In this document: in pieces, positions 43,854 through 53,417 of the stretch
Layout of the letters: every line of letters begins with the position of its first letter
How positions within the stretch are numbered: the stretch's first letter is position 1
Source: Acidobacteriota bacterium
Lineage (GTDB): Bacteria; Acidobacteriota; Blastocatellia; UBA7656
DNA: 64,000 nucleotides
NCBI GenBank assembly: GCA_016201275.1
Contig: JACQDB010000065.1
Coordinates: 17,092 to 81,091, forward strand
Reading direction: 5' to 3'
Translations under genes and position numbers: made by a program
Notes under the pieces: model-generated
The model's database searches: none
What the model was told of the DNA's origin: nothing
The model's input: only the letters and a program-made list of their open reading frames with translations

Positions 43854-44936
43854 ATGCAAATTGAACATAAAATCGGTCAGCTCCTGTTCATCGGATTGCC
43901 GACCACACACGTTGATCATGCGACACGCGAATTGCTCGAACAGATTCAACCGGGCGGCGTGTTGCTCGACAAAGCCAACATCGAAAGCGCCGAACAAGTG
44001 GTCGCCTTGACCACAGAGATTCGCGCCATTCTCAAAGTGCCGCCGCTGCTGGCCGTAGATCAGGAAGGCGGGCGCGTGGATCGCTTGCGGGACATTCTGT
44101 CGCCGATGCCGTCGGCGGATTTGCTGCGGTCGTCGGGCGATGCGGCCACCGCTTCCCGACTTGGCGAAATCACCGCCGAGGCTTTGCGACTGTTGGGCTT
44201 CAACATGAATTTCGCGCCGGTGCTTGATCTGGCCACCGATGATGCCGCCGACAACGGTTTGCGAGGGCGCTATCTGGGCAGCGCGCCGGGTCATGTGATT
44301 GCGTTGGCGGGAACCTATCTGGAAGGTTTGCAGCGCAATGGCGTCATCGGCGTCGGCAAACATTTCCCCGGGTTGGGAGCAACTACAGTGGATTCGCACG
44401 CCGCCTTGCCGCAAGTCAAATTGTCGCGTGAGGAATTGAAGGAGCGCGATTTGCTGCCTTATCTGGAAATGTTCAGCAAGATTAATTCGCGTCTGGTAGC
44501 GGTGATGATCGGCCACGCCCACTACGCGGCGTATGATGGCGCGGCGGCCTTACCGGCTTCGATCTCAAAAAACATCGTCAACGGTTTGCTGCGCGAAGAG
44601 TTGGGCTTCAAGGGTCTGGCGATCACCGATGATTTAACTATGGGTGCCATCACCGCAACGCGCAGTTCCGGCGAAGCGGCGCTTCTGGCAATTGAGGCAG
44701 GCGTGGACCTGGCGTTGACTTGCGGCGCGCCGGAACAAATCTTTGCCACCTGGCAAACCATGGTCGAGGCCGCCAACAATGGGCGCATTACCAAAACCCA
44801 TATCAGCCGCGCCTTTGACCACATCGCCCGCATCAAAGCGATGGTTTCGCCGCCGCTGCCGTTTCAAGAAGACACCATCCCGCGCTTGCGCGATGCCATA
44901 GCGGAATTGAATCTGTCTATGCAAAACTCGCAGTAA
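43854..44936 (+). CDS. nagZ: Beta-N-acetylhexosaminidase (GH3)
   Basis: This glycoside hydrolase family 3 enzyme cleaves GlcNAc from anhydro-muropeptides in peptidoglycan recycling. At 360 residues it is the single-domain form. It shows VDQEGGRVDRLR, the NagZ loop signature KHFPGLGATTVDSH near residue 169 with the flexible catalytic His/Asp loop, and the nucleophile region GLAITDDLTMGAI. No signal peptide is visible, which fits a cytoplasmic NagZ. Its stop codon overlaps the first unit of a heptamer array. Confidence 0.92.
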   Translation: MQIEHKIGQLLFIGLPTTHVDHATRELLEQIQPGGVLLDKANIESAEQVVALTTEIRAILKVPPLLAVDQEGGRVDRLRDILSPMPSADLLRSSGDAATASRLGEITAEALRLLGFNMNFAPVLDLATDDAADNGLRGRYLGSAPGHVIALAGTYLEGLQRNGVIGVGKHFPGLGATTVDSHAALPQVKLSREELKERDLLPYLEMFSKINSRLVAVMIGHAHYAAYDGAAALPASISKNIVNGLLREELGFKGLAITDDLTMGAITATRSSGEAALLAIEAGVDLALTCGAPEQIFATWQTMVEAANNGRITKTHISRAFDHIARIKAMVSPPLPFQEDTIPRLRDAIAELNLSMQNSQ

Positions 44937-45218
44937 GCAGTTAGGCAAAAGGCAAAATAAAAACGTACAACAGTACAACGGCAAAGCCCGTCACCGAGCG
45001 CTGGTTTACTTGCTGGATCGAGCGAAAAAGTTTTGCCAAGGGGCTTGGTCGGCAGGTCGTAGGGGAACGCGTTTCAGCGCACAGGTCAAATCATATACGG
45101 CAAAGGTGGTCGCCTATCGCATTGCCCATTCTATGAATCCATCATCATCGCACACCAAAGCCTCTCTAGTTGCACGCGCAAGTCGCCAACTGCCTATTGC
45201 TTGTTGCCTGTTGCTGAC
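44931..45218. repeat. Inverted heptamer arrays spanning nagZ end to a signal peptide
   Basis: The left array (CAGTAAG, CAGTTAG, GCAAAAG, GCAAAAT; 44931-44958) begins at the nagZ stop. The right array (TGCCTAT, TGCTTGT, TGCCTGT, TGCTGAC; 45191-45218) is its reverse-complement type and lies inside the next gene, encoding the hydrophobic core of its signal peptide. About 230 bases separate them. Confidence 0.8.
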
Positions 45219-46941
45219 GCTCTTTTTCATGTTGCCAGCGATTGGCTGCAAGCGCGCCAAAGAACCCGGCACGCTGGTGATGGCGATAGAGATTTTGCCC
45301 AGAGGCTTTGACCCGCGCTTTTCAACCGGCAACACCTATTCGGCGCGCATCATGCAATTGGTCTATGACACCTTGTTGGTGAAGAATGAAAATTTCGAGT
45401 TGATTCCGTCGCTCGCCGATAGCTTCGTCGAAGCTGAAGACCACAAGACTTTCACCTTTCATCTGCGTTCGGGCGTACGTTTTCATAATGACAAACCGCT
45501 GACCTCCGCTGATGTGAAATACACTTTTGAATCGCTGCTGTCACCAGCTTTGAAATCGCCGATTCGCGGCGCGCTCGATAAAATCACGGCGATTGACACG
45601 CCCGATGCGCTCACCGTGGTCTTTCATGCGAAGGAACCGTTTTATACTTTTGCCGCCAATCTTCCTGCCATCGGCATCCTTCCCGAAGGCGCAGGAGTAG
45701 AGATGGCCAGCGCGCCTATCGGCACAGGGCCATACAAATTTATCGCTTATGCGGAAGGCGATACGGTCACGCTTGCGGCCAATCCGCATTATTGGGGCGG
45801 CGCGCCTAACATCGCTCACCTGCAAATCAAAATCGTCGCCGACAACAGCACGCGCCAGGCCGAGTTGATGAGCGGCGATGTGGACATTGCTTACAATTCG
45901 GGCTTTGACCCAGAAACCATACGCGCTTTGCAGGGACGTAGTGGCATACAGGTTTTGCAGCGGGATGGCGTCAATGTGGATTATCTGGGCGTCAATCTGT
46001 CGCCGCAATCGCAGATGGCCAATCCAAAATTGCGTCAGGCGGTGGCCTATGCGCTGGACCGCGAAGTAATCATCAATCGCCTGCTCCGCAATCAGGCGAC
46101 GCGTGCGGATGCGATTTTGCCGATCACCAGTTGGGCTTATGAACCCAACCTCACGAAGTATGACCACGACCCGCAACGCGCCAAACAGTTGCTTGATGAA
46201 GCGGGCTTCAAAGACCCCGATGGCGATGGCGGACAACCACGTTTGCAGTTAAAGATGATGACCACGACGACGCAAATCTCGCGCAACATCGCTGCCATTA
46301 TGCAAGACCAGTTGCGCCGCGTCGGTATAGACTTGCAGTTGGAATCCTTCGAGTTTGCCACCTTGCAAGACCGCATCAGCAAAGGGCAATTCGATATGTA
46401 TTACCTGCGAAGCATCGGCGCGAATCAAAACACCGATGTGTTTCAATTCGTCTATCACAGCCGCTATCAAAACTCTGAGTTCAACGAAGCGATTGCCAAA
46501 CTTCGCAGCGAAACGGATGCGGCAAAGATGACCCCGTTGTTGCAAACGCTGGCGGCGAATCTGGCCAAACACCTCTACTGCTCGAATACGAAAGTTGAAG
46601 CCTTGATCGAACAGGCTACGCAAACCAGCGAGGCGACGACCAAGAAGCAGTTGTATCTGGACATTGCGCGATTATTGACAGATCGCGGCGGACAAAATCG
46701 TATGCGCTATTGCAACCCGCAGGTTGATGAATGGATCGTCGAAGCCGAACGCGCCAATGATAGAGCGACAAAGCTGGCGTTATACGCCAGAATTCAGAAG
46801 ACGATTGCCGAAGAACTGCCGCAGATTTATCTGTGGTATTCGGCTAACGTGCTGGTCGCCAGTTCGCGTGTCGGTAATGTCCAACTCGACCCTTATGGCT
46901 CGTGGTATTTCATACCGAAACTGACGCTCGCCGATCAATAA
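45133..46941 (+). CDS. ABC transporter substrate-binding lipoprotein (family 5, peptide/nickel type)
   Basis: This lipoprotein of about 602 residues has the lipobox PAIGC with Cys at 39. The mature part has the family 5 binding-protein layout: LVYDTLLVKNENFELIPSLADSF, FHLRSGVRFHNDKPLTSADVKYTFESLL, GTGPYKF and LRQAVAYALDRE. These proteins bind oligopeptides, nickel or opines for uptake, but no permease or ATPase gene is adjacent. The hydrophobic core of the signal peptide (LPIACCLLLT) is encoded by heptamer repeats. The gene's stop overlaps the mtnB start (TAATG), which ties its expression to methionine salvage. Confidence 0.88.
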   Translation: MNPSSSHTKASLVARASRQLPIACCLLLTLFFMLPAIGCKRAKEPGTLVMAIEILPRGFDPRFSTGNTYSARIMQLVYDTLLVKNENFELIPSLADSFVEAEDHKTFTFHLRSGVRFHNDKPLTSADVKYTFESLLSPALKSPIRGALDKITAIDTPDALTVVFHAKEPFYTFAANLPAIGILPEGAGVEMASAPIGTGPYKFIAYAEGDTVTLAANPHYWGGAPNIAHLQIKIVADNSTRQAELMSGDVDIAYNSGFDPETIRALQGRSGIQVLQRDGVNVDYLGVNLSPQSQMANPKLRQAVAYALDREVIINRLLRNQATRADAILPITSWAYEPNLTKYDHDPQRAKQLLDEAGFKDPDGDGGQPRLQLKMMTTTTQISRNIAAIMQDQLRRVGIDLQLESFEFATLQDRISKGQFDMYYLRSIGANQNTDVFQFVYHSRYQNSEFNEAIAKLRSETDAAKMTPLLQTLAANLAKHLYCSNTKVEALIEQATQTSEATTKKQLYLDIARLLTDRGGQNRMRYCNPQVDEWIVEAERANDRATKLALYARIQKTIAEELPQIYLWYSANVLVASSRVGNVQLDPYGSWYFIPKLTLADQ

Positions 46942-47609
46942 TGCATGGATGGATGATGAACGACGCAATCATTGAACTGCACAACGAAGCAACGCCCGCT
47001 ACAGCGGTTTCCCCTCTCGCTTTGCGGCTTGCCAAGATCGGGCGCGGCTTTTACAAACGTGGCTGGAACCTGGGAACCAGCGGCAATTTCAGCGCCGTGG
47101 TGAACCGCGACCCTTTGCAACTTCTCATCACGGCAAGCGGCCTGGATAAAGGCGCGCTCAGCGCCGAAAGTTTTTTGCACCTGGATGAAAGCGGCAACGT
47201 CATCGCCGGCCACGGTCGCCCGTCGGCGGAAAGCTCGCTGCATCTGGCGATTGTCAAAAGGCGAAAGGCTCAGGCGGTGCTGCATACGCATACGGTGTGG
47301 AGCGCCATTTTATCGGAAGCTTACGGCGACAGTGGTGGCTTTTTCATAGAGGGTTTCGAGATGTTGAAAGGCTTGGAAGGCGTCAACACTCATCAGCATC
47401 ACGAGTGGTTGCCGATTATCGAAAACTCGCAAGACTACGACGCGCTGTCGCAACAGGTCGAAATGATGTTGCAGCAACAACCCAACATCCACGGCTTTTT
47501 ATTGCGCCGTCATGGGCTTTATACTTGGGGCGTGGATGTAGAAGCGGCCAAACGGCACGTCGAAATTTTCGAGTTTCTTTTTGAAGTGCTGGGGCGCACG
47601 CATCACTAA
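46941..47609 (+). CDS. mtnB: Methylthioribulose-1-phosphate dehydratase
   Basis: It dehydrates 5-methylthioribulose 1-phosphate in methionine salvage. The class II aldolase fold is shown by RGWNLGTSGNFSA, ITASGLDKG, HTHTVWSAI (zinc His pair) and LLRRHGLYTWG (further His). The ATG at 46941 overlaps the upstream stop; ATGs at 46953 and 46956 are also possible. It is followed by mtnD and mtnC, giving three consecutive pathway steps. The separate mtnA lies upstream, with nagZ and the binding lipoprotein between them. Confidence 0.93.
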   Translation: MHGWMMNDAIIELHNEATPATAVSPLALRLAKIGRGFYKRGWNLGTSGNFSAVVNRDPLQLLITASGLDKGALSAESFLHLDESGNVIAGHGRPSAESSLHLAIVKRRKAQAVLHTHTVWSAILSEAYGDSGGFFIEGFEMLKGLEGVNTHQHHEWLPIIENSQDYDALSQQVEMMLQQQPNIHGFLLRRHGLYTWGVDVEAAKRHVEIFEFLFEVLGRTHH

Positions 47610-47613
47610 CGTA

Positions 47614-47683
47614 GAGCAAACTGTTAGTTTGCGTGGTGCTTGGAACGTATCAAAACGGAGCAAACTGTTAGTTTGCTCTACCT
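47614..47683. repeat. Paired palindromic repeat between mtnB and mtnD
   Basis: GAGCAAACTGTTAGTTTGC occurs at 47614-47632 and again at 47658-47676. Each copy is itself a near-perfect palindrome. The second extends to CTC and is followed by a short T-run, so it could act as a weak terminator or mRNA-stabilising hairpin within the mtn transcript. Confidence 0.75.
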
Positions 47684-47702
47684 TTTCCGAGGAGTAATGA
47701 TT

Positions 47703-48260
47703 ATGGCGACCCTGACGATTCCCGACGAAAAGCGCGACCTCACTGAGGCGCTGGCGATTCAAGAATATTTATCAACCATAGGCATCGCTTATGAACGCTG
47801 GCAACCGTCGCACGACATTGCGCCGAATGCGCCCGCCGCAGACATTCTAGCGGCTTATGCCAACGAAATCGAAAAGCTCAAAGCCGAGGGCGGCTACGTC
47901 ACGGCAGACGTGATTGATGTGCATTCGCAAACCCCTGGACTGGAAGCGATGCTGGCGAAATTCAAAAGCGAGCATTGGCACGATGAAGACGAAGTGCGCT
48001 TCATCATCGAAGGGCGCGGCGTGTTTCACATTCATCCGCAAGACAGCCCGGTGGTCGCCATCGAAGTTGAAGCCGGTGATTTGCTGCGTGTGCCGCGTGG
48101 CACTCTGCATTGGTTCAATCTCTGTGCCGATCAACGCATACGCGCCATACGCTTGTTTCAAGACCCTGCCGGATGGACGCCCAATTATACCGACAGCGGC
48201 GCAGAGGCGCGCTATCAACCGCTTTGTCTCGGCACTGCTTATGTTGCCATTCAGCCGTAA
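47703..48260 (+). CDS. mtnD: Acireductone dioxygenase
   Basis: This metal-dependent cupin oxidises the acireductone intermediate of methionine salvage. With iron it gives the ketoacid precursor of methionine and formate; with nickel an off-pathway product. The metal ligands His91, His93, Glu97 (HWHDEDE) and His136 (GTLHWF) are present in the 185-residue protein. GGAG lies upstream; an in-frame ATG two codons earlier is equally possible. mtnC follows after 11 bases. Confidence 0.94.
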   Translation: MATLTIPDEKRDLTEALAIQEYLSTIGIAYERWQPSHDIAPNAPAADILAAYANEIEKLKAEGGYVTADVIDVHSQTPGLEAMLAKFKSEHWHDEDEVRFIIEGRGVFHIHPQDSPVVAIEVEAGDLLRVPRGTLHWFNLCADQRIRAIRLFQDPAGWTPNYTDSGAEARYQPLCLGTAYVAIQP

Positions 48261-48271
48261 CGATTTTTCTG

Positions 48272-49018
48272 ATGACTGTATCGTTCAACCATTCGTATCG
48301 CGTCGTGTTGCTGGACATCGAAGGCACGACTACGCCTGTAGATTTCGTTTATCAAATCCTCTTCCCTTATGCGCGAAAACGGCTGGCGGATTATCTGGCG
48401 CAGCATTTTTCCTCGCCGGAAGTGCGCGTCGCCCTCAAGCAACTGCGTGAAGAAAATGTGCAGGACGCCAAGCACAAGCTGAACCCGCCGTTGCTTTCCA
48501 ACGCCGCACCGGAAGCCGAATGGCAAACCGCTATCGTGTATCTGCATTGGCTCATGGACGCCGACCGCAAATCTACGCCGCTGAAAACTCTGCAAGGATT
48601 GATTTGGGAAGCCGGCTACAACGCCGGTGAATTGCACAGCGAAGTCTTTGCCGATGTGCCGCAGGCGTTCCTTCGTTGGTGCAGTCAACGCCAGCGGCTG
48701 GCAATTTTTTCTTCGGGGAGCGTGCGGGCGCAACAACTGCTGTTCGCGCACACGGCGGTGGGCGATTTGAGCAAATTCATCAGCGCCTATTTCGATACCA
48801 ACATCGGTGCCAAGCGCGAAGCCGCAAGCTACCGGCGCATCGCCGATGCCTTGCAGCAGTCAACCAATGAGATCATTTTTTTATCGGATATAGTCGCCGA
48901 ACTCGACGCGGCGCAGACGGCAGGAATGCAGACAGCGCTGTGCCTGCGCCCCGGCAACGCGCCGCAACCCGCCGCTCTTCATTCGATCATTCACACATTT
49001 GACGAGATGTTTCAGTAA
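48272..49018 (+). CDS. mtnC: Enolase-phosphatase E1
   Basis: This HAD-superfamily enzyme enolises 2,3-diketo-5-methylthiopentyl phosphate and removes the phosphate to give the acireductone used by MtnD. The 248-residue protein shows the DIEGTTTPVDFV nucleophile motif, FSSGSVRAQQLLF (motif II) and FLSDIVAELDAA (motif IV). It completes the mtnB-mtnD-mtnC run. The first and last pathway steps (mtnP/mtnN, transaminase) are not seen in this window. Confidence 0.94.
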   Translation: MTVSFNHSYRVVLLDIEGTTTPVDFVYQILFPYARKRLADYLAQHFSSPEVRVALKQLREENVQDAKHKLNPPLLSNAAPEAEWQTAIVYLHWLMDADRKSTPLKTLQGLIWEAGYNAGELHSEVFADVPQAFLRWCSQRQRLAIFSSGSVRAQQLLFAHTAVGDLSKFISAYFDTNIGAKREAASYRRIADALQQSTNEIIFLSDIVAELDAAQTAGMQTALCLRPGNAPQPAALHSIIHTFDEMFQ

Positions 49019-49055
49019 TCGTCGGTTCATCACTCTCTGTTCTTGAAATCAACCG

Positions 49056-50288
49056 ATGCCGGAACCTACTGCTCACCAAACCGCCCCGCAAGCGAAACCC
49101 GTTCCGCTGTCGCGCAGCGCCATCCTCATCGGCATCATGAGCCTGTTGTCCGACATCAGCAGCCAGATGATTTACCCAGTGCTGCCGATTTTTCTGACGC
49201 AGATTTTGCACACTCCGGCCACTGTTGTCGGTCTCATCGAAGGCATCACCAACGGCGTAGCCAATCTGGTGCCGGTGGTTTCCGGCTGGCTTGCCGACCG
49301 TTTCGGCAGGCGCAAGCCCATCGCTTTTTGCGGTTTTATTCTGTCGGCCTTGTCGCGTCCGGTCATCGGGCTGGCTACGGTTTGGGGAACCGTCTTTGCT
49401 GCACGCGCCGCCGACCGCATAGGCAAAGGCATACGCTCCGCGCCGAAACAGGCAATGCTGGCCGAAGCGGCGCTCGATTCCGAACGCGGCAGAGTCTTCG
49501 GTTTCGACCGAGCGATGGATTATTTAGGCTCGGTCATCGGCCCCTTGATTGGCCTTTTGATGCTGGGCGTTTTCGGCTTGAGCGAACGCAGCATCTTTTT
49601 CATCGCGGCGATTCCAGCCCTCCTTGCGGCGTTTATGCTGCTGGCAGTGCGCGAGCCGCGTGTAGAAGTGAAAGCCCAAAACGGGCGTTCTTCCTTCACC
49701 GGCTTGACGCGGCAATTCAAATTATTTTTAGTGGTGACGGCAATTTTCGGCCTGGCCAATTCGGCGAATTCATTTTTGATTTTGCGCGCCCAACAACTCG
49801 GTTTGACAACCACGCTGGCGATTCTGGCTTATGCCTTGTTCAACGCCGTGTCGTCCTTGTTTTCGATGCCAGCCGGAAGCGCCAGCGATAAATTTGGCAG
49901 GCGTAATCTGTTGCTCATCGGCTACGCGATTTACGCGCTGGTCTATGTCGGATTCGGCGCGGCCAATCAAGTGTGGATGATGTGGCCGCTATTTGTGCTC
50001 TACGGCTTGTTCCCTGCCTTGACCGATGGCGTAGCAAAAGCGTTGGCGGTGGATACCGCAGGCCGCGCCGGACGCGCCACTGCGATAGGAGTGTTCTCTG
50101 CAGTCAACGGCGTCACGCAAATCGCTGCGAGTTATATCGGCGGGATGTTGTGGGACAACATTAATCCGCAGGCGACCTTTTATTTTGGCGCGATACTTGC
50201 GACTCTAGCCGTCGTCTTGCTGTTCCTGCTCCTGCCTTCGCGTTTGGTGGAGACCGCCGAAAATCGCATAGTTTCACCGCTTCCCTGA
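49056..50288 (+). CDS. MFS transporter
   Basis: This 410-residue major facilitator has about 12 hydrophobic helices. MFS loop motifs are visible as GWLADRFGRRKP (between helices 2 and 3) and GSASDKFGRRN in the second half. DRIGKGIRSAPKQAMLAE is typical of a subgroup of bacterial drug/metabolite permeases. Substrate is unknown. It lies 37 bases after mtnC in the same direction, so co-transcription with methionine salvage genes is possible. Confidence 0.88.
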   Translation: MPEPTAHQTAPQAKPVPLSRSAILIGIMSLLSDISSQMIYPVLPIFLTQILHTPATVVGLIEGITNGVANLVPVVSGWLADRFGRRKPIAFCGFILSALSRPVIGLATVWGTVFAARAADRIGKGIRSAPKQAMLAEAALDSERGRVFGFDRAMDYLGSVIGPLIGLLMLGVFGLSERSIFFIAAIPALLAAFMLLAVREPRVEVKAQNGRSSFTGLTRQFKLFLVVTAIFGLANSANSFLILRAQQLGLTTTLAILAYALFNAVSSLFSMPAGSASDKFGRRNLLLIGYAIYALVYVGFGAANQVWMMWPLFVLYGLFPALTDGVAKALAVDTAGRAGRATAIGVFSAVNGVTQIAASYIGGMLWDNINPQATFYFGAILATLAVVLLFLLLPSRLVETAENRIVSPLP

Positions 50289-50405
50289 AAAACCGAATGC
50301 CGCAAAATGGCGTAGCTTTTTTTTCAATCGGGTTGCTCAAGGCAACAGACTTGAAGATAATGCTGTACCGCAATTTTAATCCACCAGCGACAGGAGAATA
50401 GGCTT

Positions 50406-52019
50406 ATGATGCCAAGCACCATGCAAGACCGACCGTTGACGATTACCGAAATTTTCAAGTACGGCAGAAAGGTGTATGCCGACAGCCAGGTGGTCACTTT
50501 TATGGGTGACGATTCGCGCCGCGCTACGTTTGCGGAAGTCGCCGACCGGGTTGAAAAACTCGCCGCCGCGCTCACCCGTCTGGGCTTGCAAGCAGACGAC
50601 CGCGTAGGCACATTTTGCTGGAATAATCAGGAGCATCTGGAAGCCTATTTCGCCATCCCCTGCATGGGCGCGGTGTTGCACACGCTCAATCTGCGCCTCT
50701 TTCCTGAACAACTTTCTTACATCATCAATCACGCCGCCGACCGCTTCATCATCGTTGACGATTCGCTCGTCCCTTTGCTTGCCCGCGTCGTCAAGGATTT
50801 GACAACCGTCGAAAAATTCATCGTCGTCGGCAACGGCGACGCGACCGCGCTCGGCGATGTCTTGCGCTACGAAGACTTGTTGGAAGCCGAGCAAACGGGC
50901 TTCCCTTGGCCTGAACTTGACGAACGACAAGCAGCGGCGATGTGTTATACCAGCGGCACGACGGGCAATCCGAAAGGCGTGGTCTATTCGCATCGCTCGA
51001 ATTATCTGCACTCGTTCGGGGCCTGTTCGGCGTCAACTTTTGGCTTCAATGAAAACGATAAAATATTGCCCATCGTGCCAATGTTTCATGCCAACGCCTG
51101 GGGCTTGCCTTATGCAACGTGGATGTCGGGAGCAGATTTTCTAATGCCGAATCGGTTTCTACAGGCCGAACCCTTGTGCAAATTCATCGCCGATGAACGC
51201 CCGACTTTTTCCGGCGCAGTGCCGACGATATGGAACGACATACTGCGTTATGCCGAAGACAACCCTGTAGATTTTTCATCGCTACGCATGATTATCTGCG
51301 GCGGCTCGGCGGTGCCGCGCAGCTTGATGGAAAAATTTGAACAGCGTCACAACGTGCGAATCATACAGGCGTGGGGAATGACCGAAACCAGTCCGCTTGC
51401 CGCCATTGCCTATCCGCCTACCGGCTGCCCTCCCGAAGAGGAGATGGAGTGGCGCGTCAAAACCGGGCGCATCAAGATGGGCGTCGAGTTGCGCTTGATG
51501 GATGGCGACCGGGAATTGCCTTGGGATGGCGAATCGGTGGGCGAAATCGAAGTGCGCGGCGTGTGGATTACCGGCGCGTATTATGGCGATGACGCGCCGG
51601 AAAAATTTCACGAGGGCTGGTTGAAGACCGGCGATGTCGGCACGGTGAACCGTCAAGGCTACATTCAAATCACCGACCGCTCGAAAGATGTAATCAAATC
51701 GGGCGGCGAATGGATTTCGACCGTCGAATTAGAGAACACCATCATGGGGCACCCCGAGGTTATCGAAGCAGCAGTCATCGGCGTGCCGGATGACAAATGG
51801 GACGAACGCCCGTTGGCCTGTGTGGTCATCAAGCAAGGTTCGCATACCAGCGCCGAACAATTGCGCGACTATCTGTCTGACAAAGTGGCGAAGTGGTGGA
51901 TACCGGAACGCTGGTCGTTCATCAACGAAGTGCCTAAGACCAGCGTCGGCAAGTTCGACAAAAAAGTTCTACGCGCCCGCCGCGAACACGGCGAGTTGGA
52001 AATTGTCGAGGCGAAGTAA
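50406..52019 (+). CDS. Long-chain/medium-chain fatty acyl-CoA synthetase
   Basis: This AMP-forming ligase activates fatty acids to acyl-CoA. The 537-residue protein has the AMP-binding P-loop [27 protein letters not shown] (A5), WLKTGDVG and [15 protein letters not shown] (A7-A8 hinge), and the catalytic Lys region [10 protein letters not shown] near the end. GGAG precedes the start. It could feed the acyl-CoA dehydrogenase encoded at 16324, but they are far apart. Confidence 0.93.
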   Translation: MMPSTMQDRPLTITEIFKYGRKVYADSQVVTFMGDDSRRATFAEVADRVEKLAAALTRLGLQADDRVGTFCWNNQEHLEAYFAIPCMGAVLHTLNLRLFPEQLSYIINHAADRFIIVDDSLVPLLARVVKDLTTVEKFIVVGNGDATALGDVLRYEDLLEAEQTGFPWPELDERQAAAMCYTSGTTGNPKGVVYSHRSNYLHSFGACSASTFGFNENDKILPIVPMFHANAWGLPYATWMSGADFLMPNRFLQAEPLCKFIADERPTFSGAVPTIWNDILRYAEDNPVDFSSLRMIICGGSAVPRSLMEKFEQRHNVRIIQAWGMTETSPLAAIAYPPTGCPPEEEMEWRVKTGRIKMGVELRLMDGDRELPWDGESVGEIEVRGVWITGAYYGDDAPEKFHEGWLKTGDVGTVNRQGYIQITDRSKDVIKSGGEWISTVELENTIMGHPEVIEAAVIGVPDDKWDERPLACVVIKQGSHTSAEQLRDYLSDKVAKWWIPERWSFINEVPKTSVGKFDKKVLRARREHGELEIVEAK

Positions 52020-52194
52020 AATACCCGACTCTCTTTTGCCTGCTGTCTTGTAGCGGTGCAAGAAATATAGCCGTGTCTTTTCAGGCACAAAAGGTCGGAT
52101 AGATTTGCAACTCCTGTCGCGTCAGCAACCTTTGATTCTTTGATTCGTCATCTGGTTCAGCCGTCGCTGACGCGATGAAAACATATCTGTATCG

Positions 52195-52251
52195 CACCCT
52201 CCCAGCCTTGAAAGACTGGGCTAAATTTATCTTGTCGCTACGCGACAGGTT
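52195..52251. repeat. REP-like unit (hairpin, CTAAATTT core, hairpin)
   Basis: The hairpin CCCAGCCTTGAAAGACTGGG is followed by CTAAATTTAT and a second hairpin TGTCGCTACGCGACA. This is the same design as the units at 20988-21031 and 21140-21184. It lies upstream of the DUF1028 gene. A separate pair CGCGTCAGC/GCTGACGCG (about 52118-52175) precedes it. Confidence 0.65.
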
Positions 52252-52284
52252 CATACTCATCTTTCGCATAGTTGAGGAAACTAC

Positions 52285-53307
52285 ATGATAAGAATACTGC
52301 CTCTTGTCGCTCTCTTAATCATCACCATCGCTTCAAGCACCAATGCTCAAACCGGCAAACGCGATGAGAAATCTACGGCGCGACCGTTGCGCCCTGTGCA
52401 TACCTTTTCCATCGTCGCCTACGACCCGGAAACCGGACAACTGGGCGTCGCTGTACAATCGCACTGGTTTTCCGTAGGCGCTATTGTGCCGTGGGCGGAG
52501 GCCGGGGTTGGTGCAATCGCTACGCAATCGTTTATTGATCCAAGCTATGGCAAACTCGGTCTGGATTTGATGCGCGCCGGAAAGAGCGCCCCCGAGGCTT
52601 TGAAAGCGTTGCTTGCCGGAGACGAAGGGCGCGACGTGCGACAGATTGCCATGATTGACGCGCAAGGCCGCGTCGCCGCGCACACCGGCGCAAAAGACAT
52701 TCCTGCTGCCGGTCACATCGTCGGCAAAAATTATTCCGTGCAGGCGAATTTAATGCTCAACGATAAAGTGTGGCCAGCGATGTCGAAAGCTTTTGAAACC
52801 ACCAAAGGCGATCTGGCCGAACGTATGATGGCGGCACTGGAAGCGGCGCAGGAAGTCGGCGGCGACATTCGCGGCAAACAATCCGCCGCGCTCATCGTCG
52901 TAACCGGCAAACCTACGGGGCGCGCCTGGTCGGACAAAATTTTTGATCTCAGAATTGACGACCACGCCGAGCCGATCAAAGAACTGCGCCGATTGGTGAC
53001 CTTGCAACGCGCCTACAATCATATGAACGCTGGCGACTTGGCTACCGAGAAAGGCGATAACGAAGGGGCGCTGCGCGAATACGGCGCGGCCATGAAACTG
53101 GTGCCGGATAATGCCGAGATGATGTACTGGACGGCAGTCGCGCTGGTGAACATGAAGCGCGTTGACGAAGCGCTGCCGCTGTTCAAAAAAGTTTTCGCTA
53201 TGGATAAAAACTGGTTGACCTTGACGCCGCGCCTGGCGACAGTCGGCTTGTTACCGGACGATGCGAAACTCATCGAGCGCATTGTCCAAGTCGCCAAGGG
53301 GAACTGA
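52285..53307 (+). CDS. DUF1028 protein with C-terminal TPR-like part, exported
   Basis: This 340-residue protein has a signal peptide (about 1-21). A DUF1028 domain, an Ntn-hydrolase-like fold, follows from about 35 to 240 (FSIVAYDPETGQLGVAVQSHWFSVGAIVPW, GVGAIATQSFIDPSYG, QSAALIVV). The C-terminal 90 residues form two or three TPR-like repeats (AGDLATEKGDNEGALREYGAAMKLVPDNAEMMYWTAVALVNMKRVDEALP). DUF1028 proteins are often exported and may be peptidases or amidases, but the activity is unproven. Confidence 0.85.
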   Translation: MIRILPLVALLIITIASSTNAQTGKRDEKSTARPLRPVHTFSIVAYDPETGQLGVAVQSHWFSVGAIVPWAEAGVGAIATQSFIDPSYGKLGLDLMRAGKSAPEALKALLAGDEGRDVRQIAMIDAQGRVAAHTGAKDIPAAGHIVGKNYSVQANLMLNDKVWPAMSKAFETTKGDLAERMMAALEAAQEVGGDIRGKQSAALIVVTGKPTGRAWSDKIFDLRIDDHAEPIKELRRLVTLQRAYNHMNAGDLATEKGDNEGALREYGAAMKLVPDNAEMMYWTAVALVNMKRVDEALPLFKKVFAMDKNWLTLTPRLATVGLLPDDAKLIERIVQVAKGN

Positions 53308-53417
53308 CCGGCAACAAAATAACGCTCATATTTTTCTCCTCATCGTGAAATCCGACAGTGATTTTCGCGCCGTAGTTGCTGGCGTAGTTCACCTCAGCAA
53401 AAGACAGGAGAATCATT

